From the NCBI GenBank assembly GCA_027920525.1, contig CP115858.1, forward strand, positions 4,030,001 through 4,094,000: 64,000 bases of DNA. The letters run 5' to 3'. This DNA is from Chryseobacterium daecheongense. GTDB taxonomy: Bacteria > Bacteroidota > Bacteroidia > Flavobacteriales > Weeksellaceae. The translations under genes and the position numbers were made by a program. The notes under the pieces were generated by a model. The model saw only the letters and a program-made list of their open reading frames with translations. It was not told the DNA's origin and ran no database searches. How positions within the stretch are numbered: the first letter of the stretch is position 1; each line of letters begins with the position of its first letter. Positions 42,711-51,615 of the stretch are shown one piece after another.

Positions 42711-45536
42711 ATGGACGCAACTCAAGATAAAAGGTTATTTCTCATCGATGCTTATGCGATGATTTTCAGAGGATATTACGCATTGATCAGAAATCCAAGG
42801 TTAACGAGTACGGGAATTGATACTTCGGCTATTTTTGGTTTTACAAACTCTCTGATCGAATTGATCAGAAGAGAAAGACCTACGCATTTGGCAGTGGTGT
42901 TTGATGTAGGACAAGCCAGTGTAAGAACAGATGATTTTGCAGATTATAAGGCGAACAGAAGTGAAACCCCTGAGGCGATCAAGATTGCCGTTCCGTACAT
43001 TCACAGGATTTTGGAAGCCATGCATATCCCTTACTTAGGGGTTGAAGGATATGAAGCGGATGACGTAATCGGTACCATTGCCTGCAAAGCAGAAAAAGAA
43101 GGATATACTACTTTTATGGTAACACCCGACAAAGACTTTGCCCAATTGGTTACCGATAAAATCAAGATCTATAAACCAGGTTTAAAGGGAGGAGATATAG
43201 AAATTCTTGGTGTAGAAGAAGTAAAAGCTAAATATGAAATCGATGATCCGAAACAGGTGATTGACTTCCTGGCGATGATGGGGGATGCCGTAGATAATAT
43301 TCCGGGATTAGAAGGAGTAGGAGAAAAAACTGCGATGAAATTCCTGAAAGAATACGGAAGTATCGAAAATCTTTTAGCCAATACCCATCAGTTAAAAGGA
43401 AAGTTGAAAGAAAAAGTAGAAGCATCGGCAGAAAGAGGAATTTTATCTAAAAAACTAGCCACCATTATTTGTGATGCTCCTATCGAGTTCCATCAGGAAC
43501 AATACGATCTTGAAACTCCTGATTTTGAAAAAGTAAAACAGGTTTTTGACGAGATAGAATTCAGAAGATTATATGAAAATCTTTACCGTGCTTTTGCTCC
43601 TACAGAAACTGTTGTGGTAAGTGAGGTTGAGGTTACACAGACTCCTGCCGGAACTCAGGTAAAGGGTCAGGTTACACAGCTTGATCTGTTTGCTACTTAT
43701 GAGGAATTGGATCAGGCGACTTCTACAAAATCAACAATAGAACACAACGAACATTTATACCAGTTTATAGATAATCCTAAGGCACAGAAAATCCTTGTTA
43801 ACAATTTATTACAGCAAAGGGTAGTATGTTTTGATACAGAAACAACTTCTTTAAATGAGTTGGAAGCTGAATTGGTAGGAATGAGTTTCTCCTATAAGAA
43901 AGGATTGGCTTATTACATACCTTTGTCAGAAGATCAAGGAGAAGTGCTGCAAACATTAGAAATTTTCAGACCTTTTTTTGAAAAAGAAGATCTTCTTAAG
44001 GTAGCCCATAACCTGAAATTCGATTACAAGATATTAAAGCAATACGGCATTACTGTAAAAGGTGCAATGTTCGATACTATGATTGCTCATTATCTTCTGA
44101 ATCCGGACGGAAGACACGGAATGGATTACCTTTCAGAAGTATATTTAAATTATAAACCTGTTTCCATAGAAACCATTATTGGTAAAAAAGGTAAGAAGCA
44201 GGGAACTTTCAGAGACGCAGATTTAAGGACACAAACGGACTATGCTGCGGAAGACGCAGATGTAACGTTCCAATTATATGAGCTTTTTGCTCCGCAATTG
44301 AAAAAAGAAAACCTTGAAGACCTGTTTTTTAAAATAGAAATGCCATTAATGGTCGTTCTGGCAAAAATGGAACTGGCGGGGATTTCTCTTGATGAAAAAT
44401 GGTTGGCTCAGGAAAGTATTGACCTTGAAAACGATCTGAAACAGCTTGAATCTAAAATTTTCGAGTTTTCAGGAGAGGAATTCAATATGAACTCTCCTAA
44501 GCAATTAGGAGAAATATTATTTGAAAAGATGCAGCTTGATCCGAAAGCTAAAAAAACTAAAACAGGGCAATATGCTACTTCAGAAGATGTTCTTCAAAAA
44601 CTTTCTTCAAAGCATGAGATCATTCAGCATATCCTGGAATACAGAACCTATCAGAAACTGAAATCAACATATGTAGATGCCTTACCATCCCAGATTGATA
44701 AAGATGAGCGTGTACATACCAATTTCTCGCAGACAACTGCTGCAACCGGACGTCTGGCAAGTGTAAATCCGAATTTGCAGAATATTCCGATCAGAACATT
44801 GAGAGGACAACAGATTCGTGGTGCATTTGTTTCCGGAGAAGGAAAGAAAATCATCTCAGCCGATTATTCTCAGATCGAATTACGTTTGATTGCTGAGATT
44901 TCAGGTGAAAATAATATGATCAAAGCGTTCCAGGACGGTGAAGATATCCACGCTTCTACAGCTGCGAAACTCTTTAAAATTCCTTTGGAAGAAGTATCCA
45001 AAACACAAAGAGGGCAGGCTAAAACAGTTAACTTCGGAATCATTTACGGTCAGGGCGCTTTCGCACTAGCAGAACAAACAGGGCTATCCAGATCAGAAGC
45101 CAAACAGATGATCGAAGCTTATTTTGAGACCTATCCGAAGCTGAAAGAGTATATGGCTGAGCAGGTTAAAAAAGCCCGCGAGCTAGGATATGTAGAAACT
45201 ATTTTAGGAAGAAAGCGTTATTTAAAAGATATCAACTCCAATAACTTTGTTGTGCGTGGCCATGCAGAGCGGAATGCCGTCAATGCTCCTGTTCAGGGAA
45301 GCGCGGCAGATGTTGTAAAAATGGCAATGATCAAAATTGACAAGCAATTGGATGAACAAAATCTTCAAACCAAAATGCTGCTGCAGGTACATGACGAATT
45401 GGTATTTGAATCACCGATCGAAGAAATTGAAGTAGCTACAAAACTTATCAAAACCGAAATGGAAAGTGCCATCGAAACGCAGGTTCCTTTATTGGTTGAG
45501 GTTGGAGTAGGGAACAACTGGCTGGAAGCCCATTAA
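42711..45536 (+). CDS. polA: DNA polymerase I
   Basis: A 941-residue family A DNA polymerase, used in Okazaki fragment maturation and repair. The 5'-3' exonuclease domain is at residues 5-300 (LFLIDAYAMIFRGYYAL; TPDKDFAQLV; GDAVDNIPGLEGVGEKTA). The 3'-5' proofreading domain has Asp-x-Glu in VVCFDTETTSLNEL and a late YAAEDADVTFQLYE, so proofreading is probably active. The polymerase domain has TTAATGRLASVNPNLQNIP, ADYSQIELR (motif A), KTVNFGIIYGQG (motif B) and QVHDELVFE (motif C). The start is ATG 42711; a TTG at 42693 lies inside the -7 box and is rejected. Single gene between two terminators. Confidence 0.96.
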   Translation: MDATQDKRLFLIDAYAMIFRGYYALIRNPRLTSTGIDTSAIFGFTNSLIELIRRERPTHLAVVFDVGQASVRTDDFADYKANRSETPEAIKIAVPYIHRILEAMHIPYLGVEGYEADDVIGTIACKAEKEGYTTFMVTPDKDFAQLVTDKIKIYKPGLKGGDIEILGVEEVKAKYEIDDPKQVIDFLAMMGDAVDNIPGLEGVGEKTAMKFLKEYGSIENLLANTHQLKGKLKEKVEASAERGILSKKLATIICDAPIEFHQEQYDLETPDFEKVKQVFDEIEFRRLYENLYRAFAPTETVVVSEVEVTQTPAGTQVKGQVTQLDLFATYEELDQATSTKSTIEHNEHLYQFIDNPKAQKILVNNLLQQRVVCFDTETTSLNELEAELVGMSFSYKKGLAYYIPLSEDQGEVLQTLEIFRPFFEKEDLLKVAHNLKFDYKILKQYGITVKGAMFDTMIAHYLLNPDGRHGMDYLSEVYLNYKPVSIETIIGKKGKKQGTFRDADLRTQTDYAAEDADVTFQLYELFAPQLKKENLEDLFFKIEMPLMVVLAKMELAGISLDEKWLAQESIDLENDLKQLESKIFEFSGEEFNMNSPKQLGEILFEKMQLDPKAKKTKTGQYATSEDVLQKLSSKHEIIQHILEYRTYQKLKSTYVDALPSQIDKDERVHTNFSQTTAATGRLASVNPNLQNIPIRTLRGQQIRGAFVSGEGKKIISADYSQIELRLIAEISGENNMIKAFQDGEDIHASTAAKLFKIPLEEVSKTQRGQAKTVNFGIIYGQGAFALAEQTGLSRSEAKQMIEAYFETYPKLKEYMAEQVKKARELGYVETILGRKRYLKDINSNNFVVRGHAERNAVNAPVQGSAADVVKMAMIKIDKQLDEQNLQTKMLLQVHDELVFESPIEEIEVATKLIKTEMESAIETQVPLLVEVGVGNNWLEAH

Positions 45537-45561
45537 AATACAATTGTTTCATGTAACAATA

Positions 45562-45592
45562 AAAAAATGCTGAATTGAATTCAGCATTTTTT
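45562..45592. terminator. Bidirectional terminator after polA
   Basis: AAAAAATGCTGAATT / AATTCAGCATTTTTT, a long perfect stem with A and T flanks, between convergent genes. Confidence 0.9.
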
Positions 45593-45610
45593 CGTTGATA
45601 ATTATTGATC

Positions 45611-47497
45611 TTAAAGGATTGGTTCCAAATAGGTGAACTGTATCGATTTACTATTCCAGAATACAGATGATTTTTTTTGGACACCATTGATTTTAAACTC
45701 AATGGGTTTGAACGGAATTCTAAAGCTATCGATGCTGTATTTTCCATTTGTCCGTCCCAAAAGTAATAATTTTTGTTCGGGAGCTAATTTAACCATGTTA
45801 AGAAACTCTCCGGCAGCAATTCCTATTTGCCCTAAGGTTAATAAAACACTGATAGGACATTGTACCTGAAATTTAGGGTCCAGCAGAAGACTATGAAGAG
45901 GACTTGGTTGTATAGATGCATTGTATAATATATCATCGGGCTTGATATGTAAAAGAAGGTTTTCTCCTTCACGTGCTGAGATGATAGATATTTTTGATAC
46001 GGACTCTGGTATACTAATGTCAATATCACTTGATACTCTTTTATCATAATCGGAAAAGCAAAAGAAAATATGTCCAAGGTCCACAGGCTTTAACTCAAGA
46101 TTGGACTGCAGAGTAGCATCGACATTACCATAGTATTGCATGCTCATTTCTGAAAGATCCGGATTGAAACGGAGAGATTGAAAATGAACAAACGCTTTTC
46201 CGTTACCGGATATTTCTCCTTTAAATCTTCCCAAAGCTAAGAAATCCAGTGTTTCCCTCCAGACGTTACAGGCTGCTACTTTGGCTTCATTTTCAACTTG
46301 ATGGGCAATACGAGCCGTTTCACGGGCGGCCTGCCAAATGACTCTTTGCGCCTCTCTTCGTACTCTGCACGCAGCCCTTGTACTGTGACATATCGGGTCC
46401 CATCTGGAGCATCTCCAGTTACAGCTTGGGCCTTTAAAATCAGGATATTTAAAATCAGTTCTTACTTTCTGGCAGTTGATATCATCTCTTTTTACTTCCA
46501 GCTTCTCATTGAATGAAGTCTGAGGAATAATGAAATTTTGTTTTAAAATAATAGGATTGGAAAAGGCTTCATTGAAAATCGATGAAATCTCTGCTTTGCT
46601 TACATTAGCCGTTACTGAAGATTTTGTATCAATAGGCTCAAAAACGCTTAGCCATAAATTTTCATACCTTTCACTAAATGATTTGAACAGTTTAGATAAC
46701 TCAGCTTCACTTCTAGGTTTGCTTTGAGAAAGACTTATTAAGTCATTAATTAAAGGCTTCTCTTTTGTTAATTCAGCCATTATCGAAATACCTGTGGATT
46801 GTATTCTTACTGATGATTTTTTTACAAACCGTGATATTCTTATGGAGTCAGCAATAATTTCAGTATCCGGATTTTTAAACATTTCCTTTAGGCTAAGCTG
46901 ATAAGATTGTCCCCAGCCAATATTAATAATTGTTGGCTTTTTAAAAATTTGTCCGTTCACATTGTCGATATAATTTTTAAGAATGGGGGAAAGCAATTTT
47001 GCCAATACCTTTTGTGATATTTTGGGATGTTTCAAAAATTGAATGCTTTCAATTTTTAAAGAAGTTAAAGCACTTCTCAGGTATAAAGAATCTGATTTGG
47101 TAGAAACAGCAGTAACCCCTTTGAAATTCCCCGTGGCTTCTATACTATATTTAGGAAACCTGACTGAAAAATCAGCTTCTACAAATATTCCCTGTTTATC
47201 AAAGGATAGTTTTGGAGTTACATTTTGTACCAGGATGTTCTCATCATTTATCGCTTCCGCTGCTTTTTTGATCTCAGGAGGTAAATATTGCAGAATGATA
47301 TCCCTATCTATATTTACTCCTATATGGGGGCTGAAATCAGTAAGCTCAGAAAGGTTTTTTTCAACCGAGGTATATTGCTGGTCGATGGTAGAAACAGGCG
47401 GAAATTTTTTATTCAATGCGGTTTTTAGCGGAGTACAGCTGCCTAGAAAAAGCAAGACGCTGAATAGGCTTAAAGTTTTTGATAAATAATTTTTCAT
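45611..47497 (-). CDS. Large lipoprotein of unknown family with a Cys-rich segment
   Basis: A 628-residue lipoprotein (LFSVLLFLGSCTP; Cys21). The first part has SELTDFSPHIGVNIDRDIIL and paired beta strands (FDKQGIFVEADFSVRFPKYS), a pattern like proteins that bind lipids in a beta-groove (speculative). About residues 336-411 form an insert with six Cys (e.g. GPSCNWRCSRWDPICHS, RAACRVRREAQ) and an Arg/Ala-rich helix (IWQAARETARIAHQVE). The end returns to beta-rich structure. The Cys pattern suggests disulfides or metal binding outside the cytoplasm. I recognise no family. It is transcribed alone. Confidence 0.75.
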   Translation of the reverse strand: MKNYLSKTLSLFSVLLFLGSCTPLKTALNKKFPPVSTIDQQYTSVEKNLSELTDFSPHIGVNIDRDIILQYLPPEIKKAAEAINDENILVQNVTPKLSFDKQGIFVEADFSVRFPKYSIEATGNFKGVTAVSTKSDSLYLRSALTSLKIESIQFLKHPKISQKVLAKLLSPILKNYIDNVNGQIFKKPTIINIGWGQSYQLSLKEMFKNPDTEIIADSIRISRFVKKSSVRIQSTGISIMAELTKEKPLINDLISLSQSKPRSEAELSKLFKSFSERYENLWLSVFEPIDTKSSVTANVSKAEISSIFNEAFSNPIILKQNFIIPQTSFNEKLEVKRDDINCQKVRTDFKYPDFKGPSCNWRCSRWDPICHSTRAACRVRREAQRVIWQAARETARIAHQVENEAKVAACNVWRETLDFLALGRFKGEISGNGKAFVHFQSLRFNPDLSEMSMQYYGNVDATLQSNLELKPVDLGHIFFCFSDYDKRVSSDIDISIPESVSKISIISAREGENLLLHIKPDDILYNASIQPSPLHSLLLDPKFQVQCPISVLLTLGQIGIAAGEFLNMVKLAPEQKLLLLGRTNGKYSIDSFRIPFKPIEFKINGVQKKSSVFWNSKSIQFTYLEPIL

Positions 47498-47590
47498 GGC
47501 TCTTTGTTTTGGTTAGTTTTATCTCTAAACAAAGTTGGAATAATCACCATTCAGTTTCAATTACCCTTTTTCGCTATTTTTTTTAAATAA

Positions 47591-47618
47591 GAAAAAGCCT
47601 TAAACTATTGTTAAGGCT
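47591..47618 (-). terminator. Terminator of the LysE family gene
   Basis: On the minus strand AGCCTTAA / TTAAGGCT with a 7-base loop, followed by a T-rich tail, 40 bases after the stop codon. Confidence 0.7.
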
Positions 47619-47657
47619 GCCATTATTACGGTTAATTTTTTTATTAGAATTCTGAAT

Positions 47658-48293
47658 CTATTTAGCTTTTGAAAGTGCCATTTTCACGGCGAGAAAAACC
47701 AGTACACTGGCCATAAACCATTTTTGTATTCGCACCCAGAGAGGATTTTTAGCAAAAAAGGAAGCTACTTTTGCTGCGGTCAGAACAATGATGAAATTGA
47801 TGGTGAAACTTGTGAAGGCCTGTATCATCCCAAGTTCAATACTTTGTGTAAAAATAGAGCCATATTGAGGTTTTATAAACTGTGGGAAAAAGGAAAGGTA
47901 AAAAACAGCGACCTTTGGATTAAGAACATTCGTTAAAAAACCAACGGTAAAGAGTTTTCGGGGACTGTCTATGGTCATGTCTTTATCCACTTCAAAGATG
48001 TTCTTACTGTTGGGTTTGATAGCCTGATAAGCAAGGTATAAAAGATATACTGTTCCCAATGTTTTTAAAATAATATAAGCGTATGGAACCGCAAATAATA
48101 CAGCGGTAAGTCCAAAAGAAACCATGACAATATGAAATAAAAAGCCACAGACCACACCGGCAAGAGAAATCAGTCCCGCTTTTTTTCCCTGTGTAATGGA
48201 TCTTGAAATCAAATAGATCATGTTAGGCCCGGGACTTATGACCAGAATAAGCGCTGCCAGAGCGAAAAATAAAAGATCATGGATAGGAATCAT
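47658..48293 (-). CDS. LysE family amino-acid exporter
   Basis: A 211-residue inner-membrane protein with five or six helices (FALAALILVISPGPNMIYLI; GLISLAGVVCGFLFHIVMVS; VAVFYLSFFPQFI; a C-terminal VLVFLAVKMALSK). The signature SPGPNMIYLISRSITQGKKAG is the LysE/RhtB motif. Such proteins export amino acids or related metabolites. The -7 box TACCTTTG (48303-48310) lies so close that the leader is nearly absent. It is divergent from the TetR gene. The substrate is unknown. Confidence 0.88.
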   Translation of the reverse strand: MIPIHDLLFFALAALILVISPGPNMIYLISRSITQGKKAGLISLAGVVCGFLFHIVMVSFGLTAVLFAVPYAYIILKTLGTVYLLYLAYQAIKPNSKNIFEVDKDMTIDSPRKLFTVGFLTNVLNPKVAVFYLSFFPQFIKPQYGSIFTQSIELGMIQAFTSFTINFIIVLTAAKVASFFAKNPLWVRIQKWFMASVLVFLAVKMALSKAK

Positions 48294-48302
48294 AATTTTT
48301 CA

Positions 48303-48310
48303 CAAAGGTA
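48303..48310 (-). promoter_or_regulatory. -7 promoter box for the LysE gene
   Basis: Minus-strand TACCTTTG, ending 10 bases from the start codon. Confidence 0.5.
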
Positions 48311-48433
48311 TAAAAATGCCTTAAAAGGAGAGTCTAAATACTATTCCGATCTTGCTTTTTCACTTCATAAAACTTTTTTAGAGGTTTTTTTAATCAAAAA
48401 GAGTAAAAAATAGATAAAAATATTTTTCATTTC

Positions 48434-48458
48434 GACAAAATTTGTAAATTTGTCAAAT
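48434..48458 (+). promoter_or_regulatory. TetR autoregulatory operator and -7 box
   Basis: Arms GACAAA and TTTGTC separated by 9 bases form an inverted repeat that overlaps the -7 box TAAATTTG (48445-48452) of the tetR gene. The sequence TTTGTCAAAT at its right end recurs upstream of the MFS gene. Confidence 0.6.
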
Positions 48459-48482
48459 ATTTCTATACAGAAAATTAACCAG

Positions 48483-49097
48483 ATGAGTCAACCACTTTCC
48501 CAGGAAGAAATTTTAAAAAGCCAGATTTTACAGACCGCACAGGATCTGTATCAAAGGTATGGCATTAAAAAGGTGACGATGGATGATGTAGCTAAAGCTG
48601 TGGGAAAGACCAGAAGTGCTCTTTATTATTATTTCAAAAACAGGGATGAGCTTTTTGAGGCAGTTATGATTTCCTTAGTAGATGAAGTGAAGGATGAGCT
48701 GGAAAAGATGATTTATAAAGAAGAAACTTTAGAATCGCGCATCCGGGCTTTTTGTTTTGCTAAAGTAAAGGGTTTTAAAAAGACCAGAAACTTTATAACA
48801 GCTATTGAAGCACGTATGGATAGCGAGGAACGCTCTAAATATTCTGACATTATATGGGAAATTCATCAGAGGATGATGCGTTCTGAGACTGCTTTGTTAA
48901 AAAAAGTAATTCGCGATGCTGTAACAGCAGGTGAAATTAATGAACCTGATTCCACAGCTCTAGATGTTCTCTTGTTTGTTTTACTGAGCAGCATTCGTGG
49001 GATCCGACGTGAATCAGTTAGTGAGAATTATAAGGATCAATGGGAAGATGGTGCAGAAATGTTTGCCCAAATGATTGTTGAGAAGATAAAAGGATGA
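48483..49097 (+). CDS. TetR family repressor
   Basis: A 204-residue TetR regulator. The HTH is at residues 15-60 (ILQTAQDLYQRYGIKKVTMD, then AKAVGKTRSALYYYFKNRDE). The rest is a helical ligand domain. The ATG at 48483 is chosen over an upstream TTG at 48450 that lies inside the -7 box. It leads an operon with an MFS transporter and an isochorismatase-like hydrolase; palindromes sit at its own promoter and in the gap before the MFS gene. It probably represses both until an exported drug or metabolite binds (inference). Confidence 0.88.
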   Translation: MSQPLSQEEILKSQILQTAQDLYQRYGIKKVTMDDVAKAVGKTRSALYYYFKNRDELFEAVMISLVDEVKDELEKMIYKEETLESRIRAFCFAKVKGFKKTRNFITAIEARMDSEERSKYSDIIWEIHQRMMRSETALLKKVIRDAVTAGEINEPDSTALDVLLFVLLSSIRGIRRESVSENYKDQWEDGAEMFAQMIVEKIKG

Positions 49098-49112
49098 TTT
49101 TTTTTATTCAAA

Positions 49113-49141
49113 ATTTGACGTTTTGATGATTTTTGTCAAAT
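49113..49141 (+). promoter_or_regulatory. Second putative TetR operator, before the MFS gene
   Basis: ATTTGAC and GTCAAAT arms separated by 15 bases. It shares the string TTTGTCAAAT with the operator at the tetR promoter. Confidence 0.5.
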
Positions 49142-49188
49142 AGTTAGATTGGAGTTGTATTAGTAATTAAAACAAGATATTATACATA

Positions 49189-50454
49189 ATGAATATCAGC
49201 AGTGTAAGCACATTCAGGGCTTTTAAAAGTGGCAATTTCAAATATTATTTTGCAGGACGTTCCATATCCCAGTTTGGAACATGGATGCAGCGAACAGCTA
49301 TTGTATGGCTCATCTATTCGCTTACCCATTCTTCGTTTATGTTGGGGGTTACAGTGTTTGCTGAGCAATTTCCTTCATTCCTTTTTTCTTTTGCCGGAGG
49401 GGTTGCGGCAGACCGGTTCAACAGGAGTACGATCATACGATGGACACAGATTGCGGCAGTATTGCAAACATCATTACTGGCGGTCTTATTTTTAACCCAT
49501 CATATTGTTGTCTGGCAAATTCTGGCTTTAAGTGTGGTGTTGGGAATAATCAATGCTTTTGATGTTCCGGCAAGGCAAACAATGATCAGCCAGGTAGTGA
49601 TGGAGGAAAGTGATGTTCCAAGTGCACTTTCTCTCAGCTCTGCAACATCAAGTATCAGCAAGGTATTAGGTCCTGCAGTTGCGGGTTTTGTATTAGAGCA
49701 TTGGAATGTCGGTTTTTGTTTTGTACTTAATGCAATTGGTTTTATGATTGTAATTGTCTGTTTTTCGATGATGAAGTTGCCGACATATGAAAAGAAAACA
49801 ACGCATAAAAAAGTACTCTCAGAATTCAAAGAGGGGTGGGTTTATCTTAAAAATGAGTCCAGAATCGGCTTGGTAATTCTTATGCTTTCCCTGATGGGTT
49901 TACTGGTTTTACCTTACGATACTTTAATTCCTGAGGTTGCTAAAATTACTTTTAAAGGAAGTGCATCCACTTTTGGATATATTTCAGGATTTATAGGTTT
50001 AGGAGCTGTTTCAGGAACCATTTTACTGGCCTCACTCAAAAGAAATGATAAGCTCAGGTTCTATCTTGTTCTGAGTACAGCAGCCCTTGGTTTGGGGCTC
50101 ATTCTGTTTTCGCAGTCAACAAATTTTTACTGGGCAATGCTGTTTGTGGTCTTTACAGGATTTGGAAGTGTGATGCAACTGACCAGCTGTAATATTATCG
50201 TGCAGTCCGAAGCGGCACCTCATATGAAAGGGAGGGCGATCAGTATTTTATTAACGGCTATTTTTGGAATGCTTCCGTTGGGAAGTTTAGTCACAGGATA
50301 TGCTTCAGAGCATATAGGAAGTAGTAATACACTCCTGATTCAAGGAATACTCGCAATCCTGATAGCAATATGTTTCTACAGGTTATTTACAATTCCTGAA
50401 AAAAATAAAGTATCCTCTCCGGAAAAAGAGGAATTCACTCGTGAAACAATTTAA
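49189..50454 (+). CDS. MFS transporter (MFS_3, EntS-like)
   Basis: A 421-residue major facilitator with about 12 transmembrane helices. The start FRAFKSGNFKYYFAGRSISQ and GTWMQRTAIVWLIYSLT are characteristic of the EntS/MFS_3 exporter group, and DRFNRSTIIRW is the loop 2-3 motif. ARQTMISQVVMEESDVPSAL is the conserved family segment after helix 4. Such proteins export siderophores, macrolides or other small molecules. It follows tetR (91 bp) and precedes the hydrolase gene by 11 bp. The substrate is unknown. Confidence 0.9.
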   Translation: MNISSVSTFRAFKSGNFKYYFAGRSISQFGTWMQRTAIVWLIYSLTHSSFMLGVTVFAEQFPSFLFSFAGGVAADRFNRSTIIRWTQIAAVLQTSLLAVLFLTHHIVVWQILALSVVLGIINAFDVPARQTMISQVVMEESDVPSALSLSSATSSISKVLGPAVAGFVLEHWNVGFCFVLNAIGFMIVIVCFSMMKLPTYEKKTTHKKVLSEFKEGWVYLKNESRIGLVILMLSLMGLLVLPYDTLIPEVAKITFKGSASTFGYISGFIGLGAVSGTILLASLKRNDKLRFYLVLSTAALGLGLILFSQSTNFYWAMLFVVFTGFGSVMQLTSCNIIVQSEAAPHMKGRAISILLTAIFGMLPLGSLVTGYASEHIGSSNTLLIQGILAILIAICFYRLFTIPEKNKVSSPEKEEFTRETI

Positions 50455-50465
50455 TATTAAAAAAA

Positions 50466-51029
50466 ATGCAAGAAACAAACAAAAGCGCTTTGCTGGTAAT
50501 GGATATGCAAAATTCTATTTTACAGAATATTGACGATCCGAAGCCATTAGTCAGCAATATTTCCAAAGCCATTTCTCATGCGAGGTCAAACGGGATCCCG
50601 GTTATTTACGTCGTGGTTGCTTTCAGACCCGGAGCTCCTGAGATCAGTGAACATAACAAAACTTTTTCCAGATTTGGAAACAAAGAAATGTGGACTCCGG
50701 AATTTGCAGCACAATGGCAGGAGATTCACCAGAAAGTCCAACCTGAAAAAGATGAAGTGATCGTAACAAAAAAACGGTTCAGTGCATTTACAGGAAGTGA
50801 TCTGGAGGTTGTATTAAGAGGAAAGGAGATCCGACATCTTATACTGACTGGCATCAGTACTTCGGGAGTAGTATTATCTACTTTACGGGAAGCTGCAGAT
50901 AAGGATTATGAATTGACGGTGATTGAAGATTGTTGTGCAGACAGGGATTCTGAAGTTCATCAGGTACTTACTGCTAAAGTATTTCCTATTCAGGCCGAGG
51001 TGGTCAGTTTGGGTAATTGGATAGGATAA
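50466..51029 (+). CDS. Isochorismatase-like hydrolase lacking the catalytic Cys
   Basis: A 187-residue isochorismatase-fold protein. Asp in VMDMQNSI and Lys in VTKKRFSAFTGSDLE are present. The place of the nucleophilic Cys reads ISTSGVVLSTLREAAD, so Gly replaces Cys. Without Cys the amidase chemistry is not possible, but isochorismatases such as PhzD and EntB also lack it and split vinyl ethers. Many bacterial relatives share TSGVVLST. It is cotranscribed with tetR and the MFS gene, so it may act on the same compound. The substrate is unknown. Confidence 0.87.
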   Translation: MQETNKSALLVMDMQNSILQNIDDPKPLVSNISKAISHARSNGIPVIYVVVAFRPGAPEISEHNKTFSRFGNKEMWTPEFAAQWQEIHQKVQPEKDEVIVTKKRFSAFTGSDLEVVLRGKEIRHLILTGISTSGVVLSTLREAADKDYELTVIEDCCADRDSEVHQVLTAKVFPIQAEVVSLGNWIG

Positions 51030-51071
51030 AAAATCAAAACTCCGGATAATAATCCGGAGTTTTGATTTTTT
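51028..51071. terminator. Strong bidirectional terminator
   Basis: AAAAATCAAAACTCCGGAT paired with its complement around a 4-base loop, a nearly 20-bp stem, between convergent units. Confidence 0.95.
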
Positions 51072-51083
51072 CTTAGTTCTCAT

Positions 51084-51233
51084 TTATTTTAATGGAGTTT
51101 TCTTTATATTTTCCACTTCTTTCTCCATTCTGTTTTCCCAGCCTTTTCCATTTCTTTTATCCAAGTAGGGTTGCACTGTTTCTTTATATTTTTTTTCGCC
51201 TTTTACTGATATAAAGATCAGTTTGTTTCTCAT
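51084..51233 (-). CDS. Small basic protein (49 residues)
   Basis: ATG 51233 to TAA 51084. The product starts MRNKLIFISVKGEKKYKETV and ends in Lys-rich sequence. It lies 14 bp after the 115-residue membrane protein on the same strand and before the shared terminator. No family is recognised. It could be the last gene of this operon or chance; the in-operon placement and balanced codons make it plausible. Confidence 0.4.
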   Translation of the reverse strand: MRNKLIFISVKGEKKYKETVQPYLDKRNGKGWENRMEKEVENIKKTPLK

Positions 51234-51247
51234 TGTTAAATATTTGA

Positions 51248-51595
51248 TCAGCGGTCTTTAAATAAAATTTGATAAACTTTTAAAATAATAAATCCAATCA
51301 CAAAAAGTGCTATAGCAAGAACAATAGCCCTAAAATAAAGCTTTTGATATGCCGGATAATCAGAAGGAACTTTAAAATCATCAGCTGACTGAATCTTATT
51401 TTCCTTCAATATTTTTTCAATTCTGGCAGCATCTTTTTTATTGAAGTAAAATCTGATATCACCGGAAGCAGTTTGCATTTCAGAATCAGTCCAGTATTCA
51501 ATATTAGCTTCGCAGAGCTTGCTTTCGAAGTCTATGGATTTTCGGAAAGGAATGTAGATCCGGTATTGTTCGTTATCAAAAATGGTTGGTTTCAT
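51248..51595 (-). CDS. Small membrane protein, unknown
   Basis: A 115-residue protein with a soluble N-terminal part (IFDNEQYRIYIPFRKSIDFE, then GDIRFYFNKKDAARIEKIL) and one C-terminal transmembrane helix (FRAIVLAIALFVIGFIILKV). The N-terminal part resembles a small ferredoxin-like domain that often senses or binds a ligand (DUF2007-like pattern, uncertain). It is in an operon of five genes from 53699 to 51084. The function is unknown. Confidence 0.6.
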   Translation of the reverse strand: MKPTIFDNEQYRIYIPFRKSIDFESKLCEANIEYWTDSEMQTASGDIRFYFNKKDAARIEKILKENKIQSADDFKVPSDYPAYQKLYFRAIVLAIALFVIGFIILKVYQILFKDR

Positions 51596-51615
51596 AGGTT
51601 CTCAGATACTGTATA

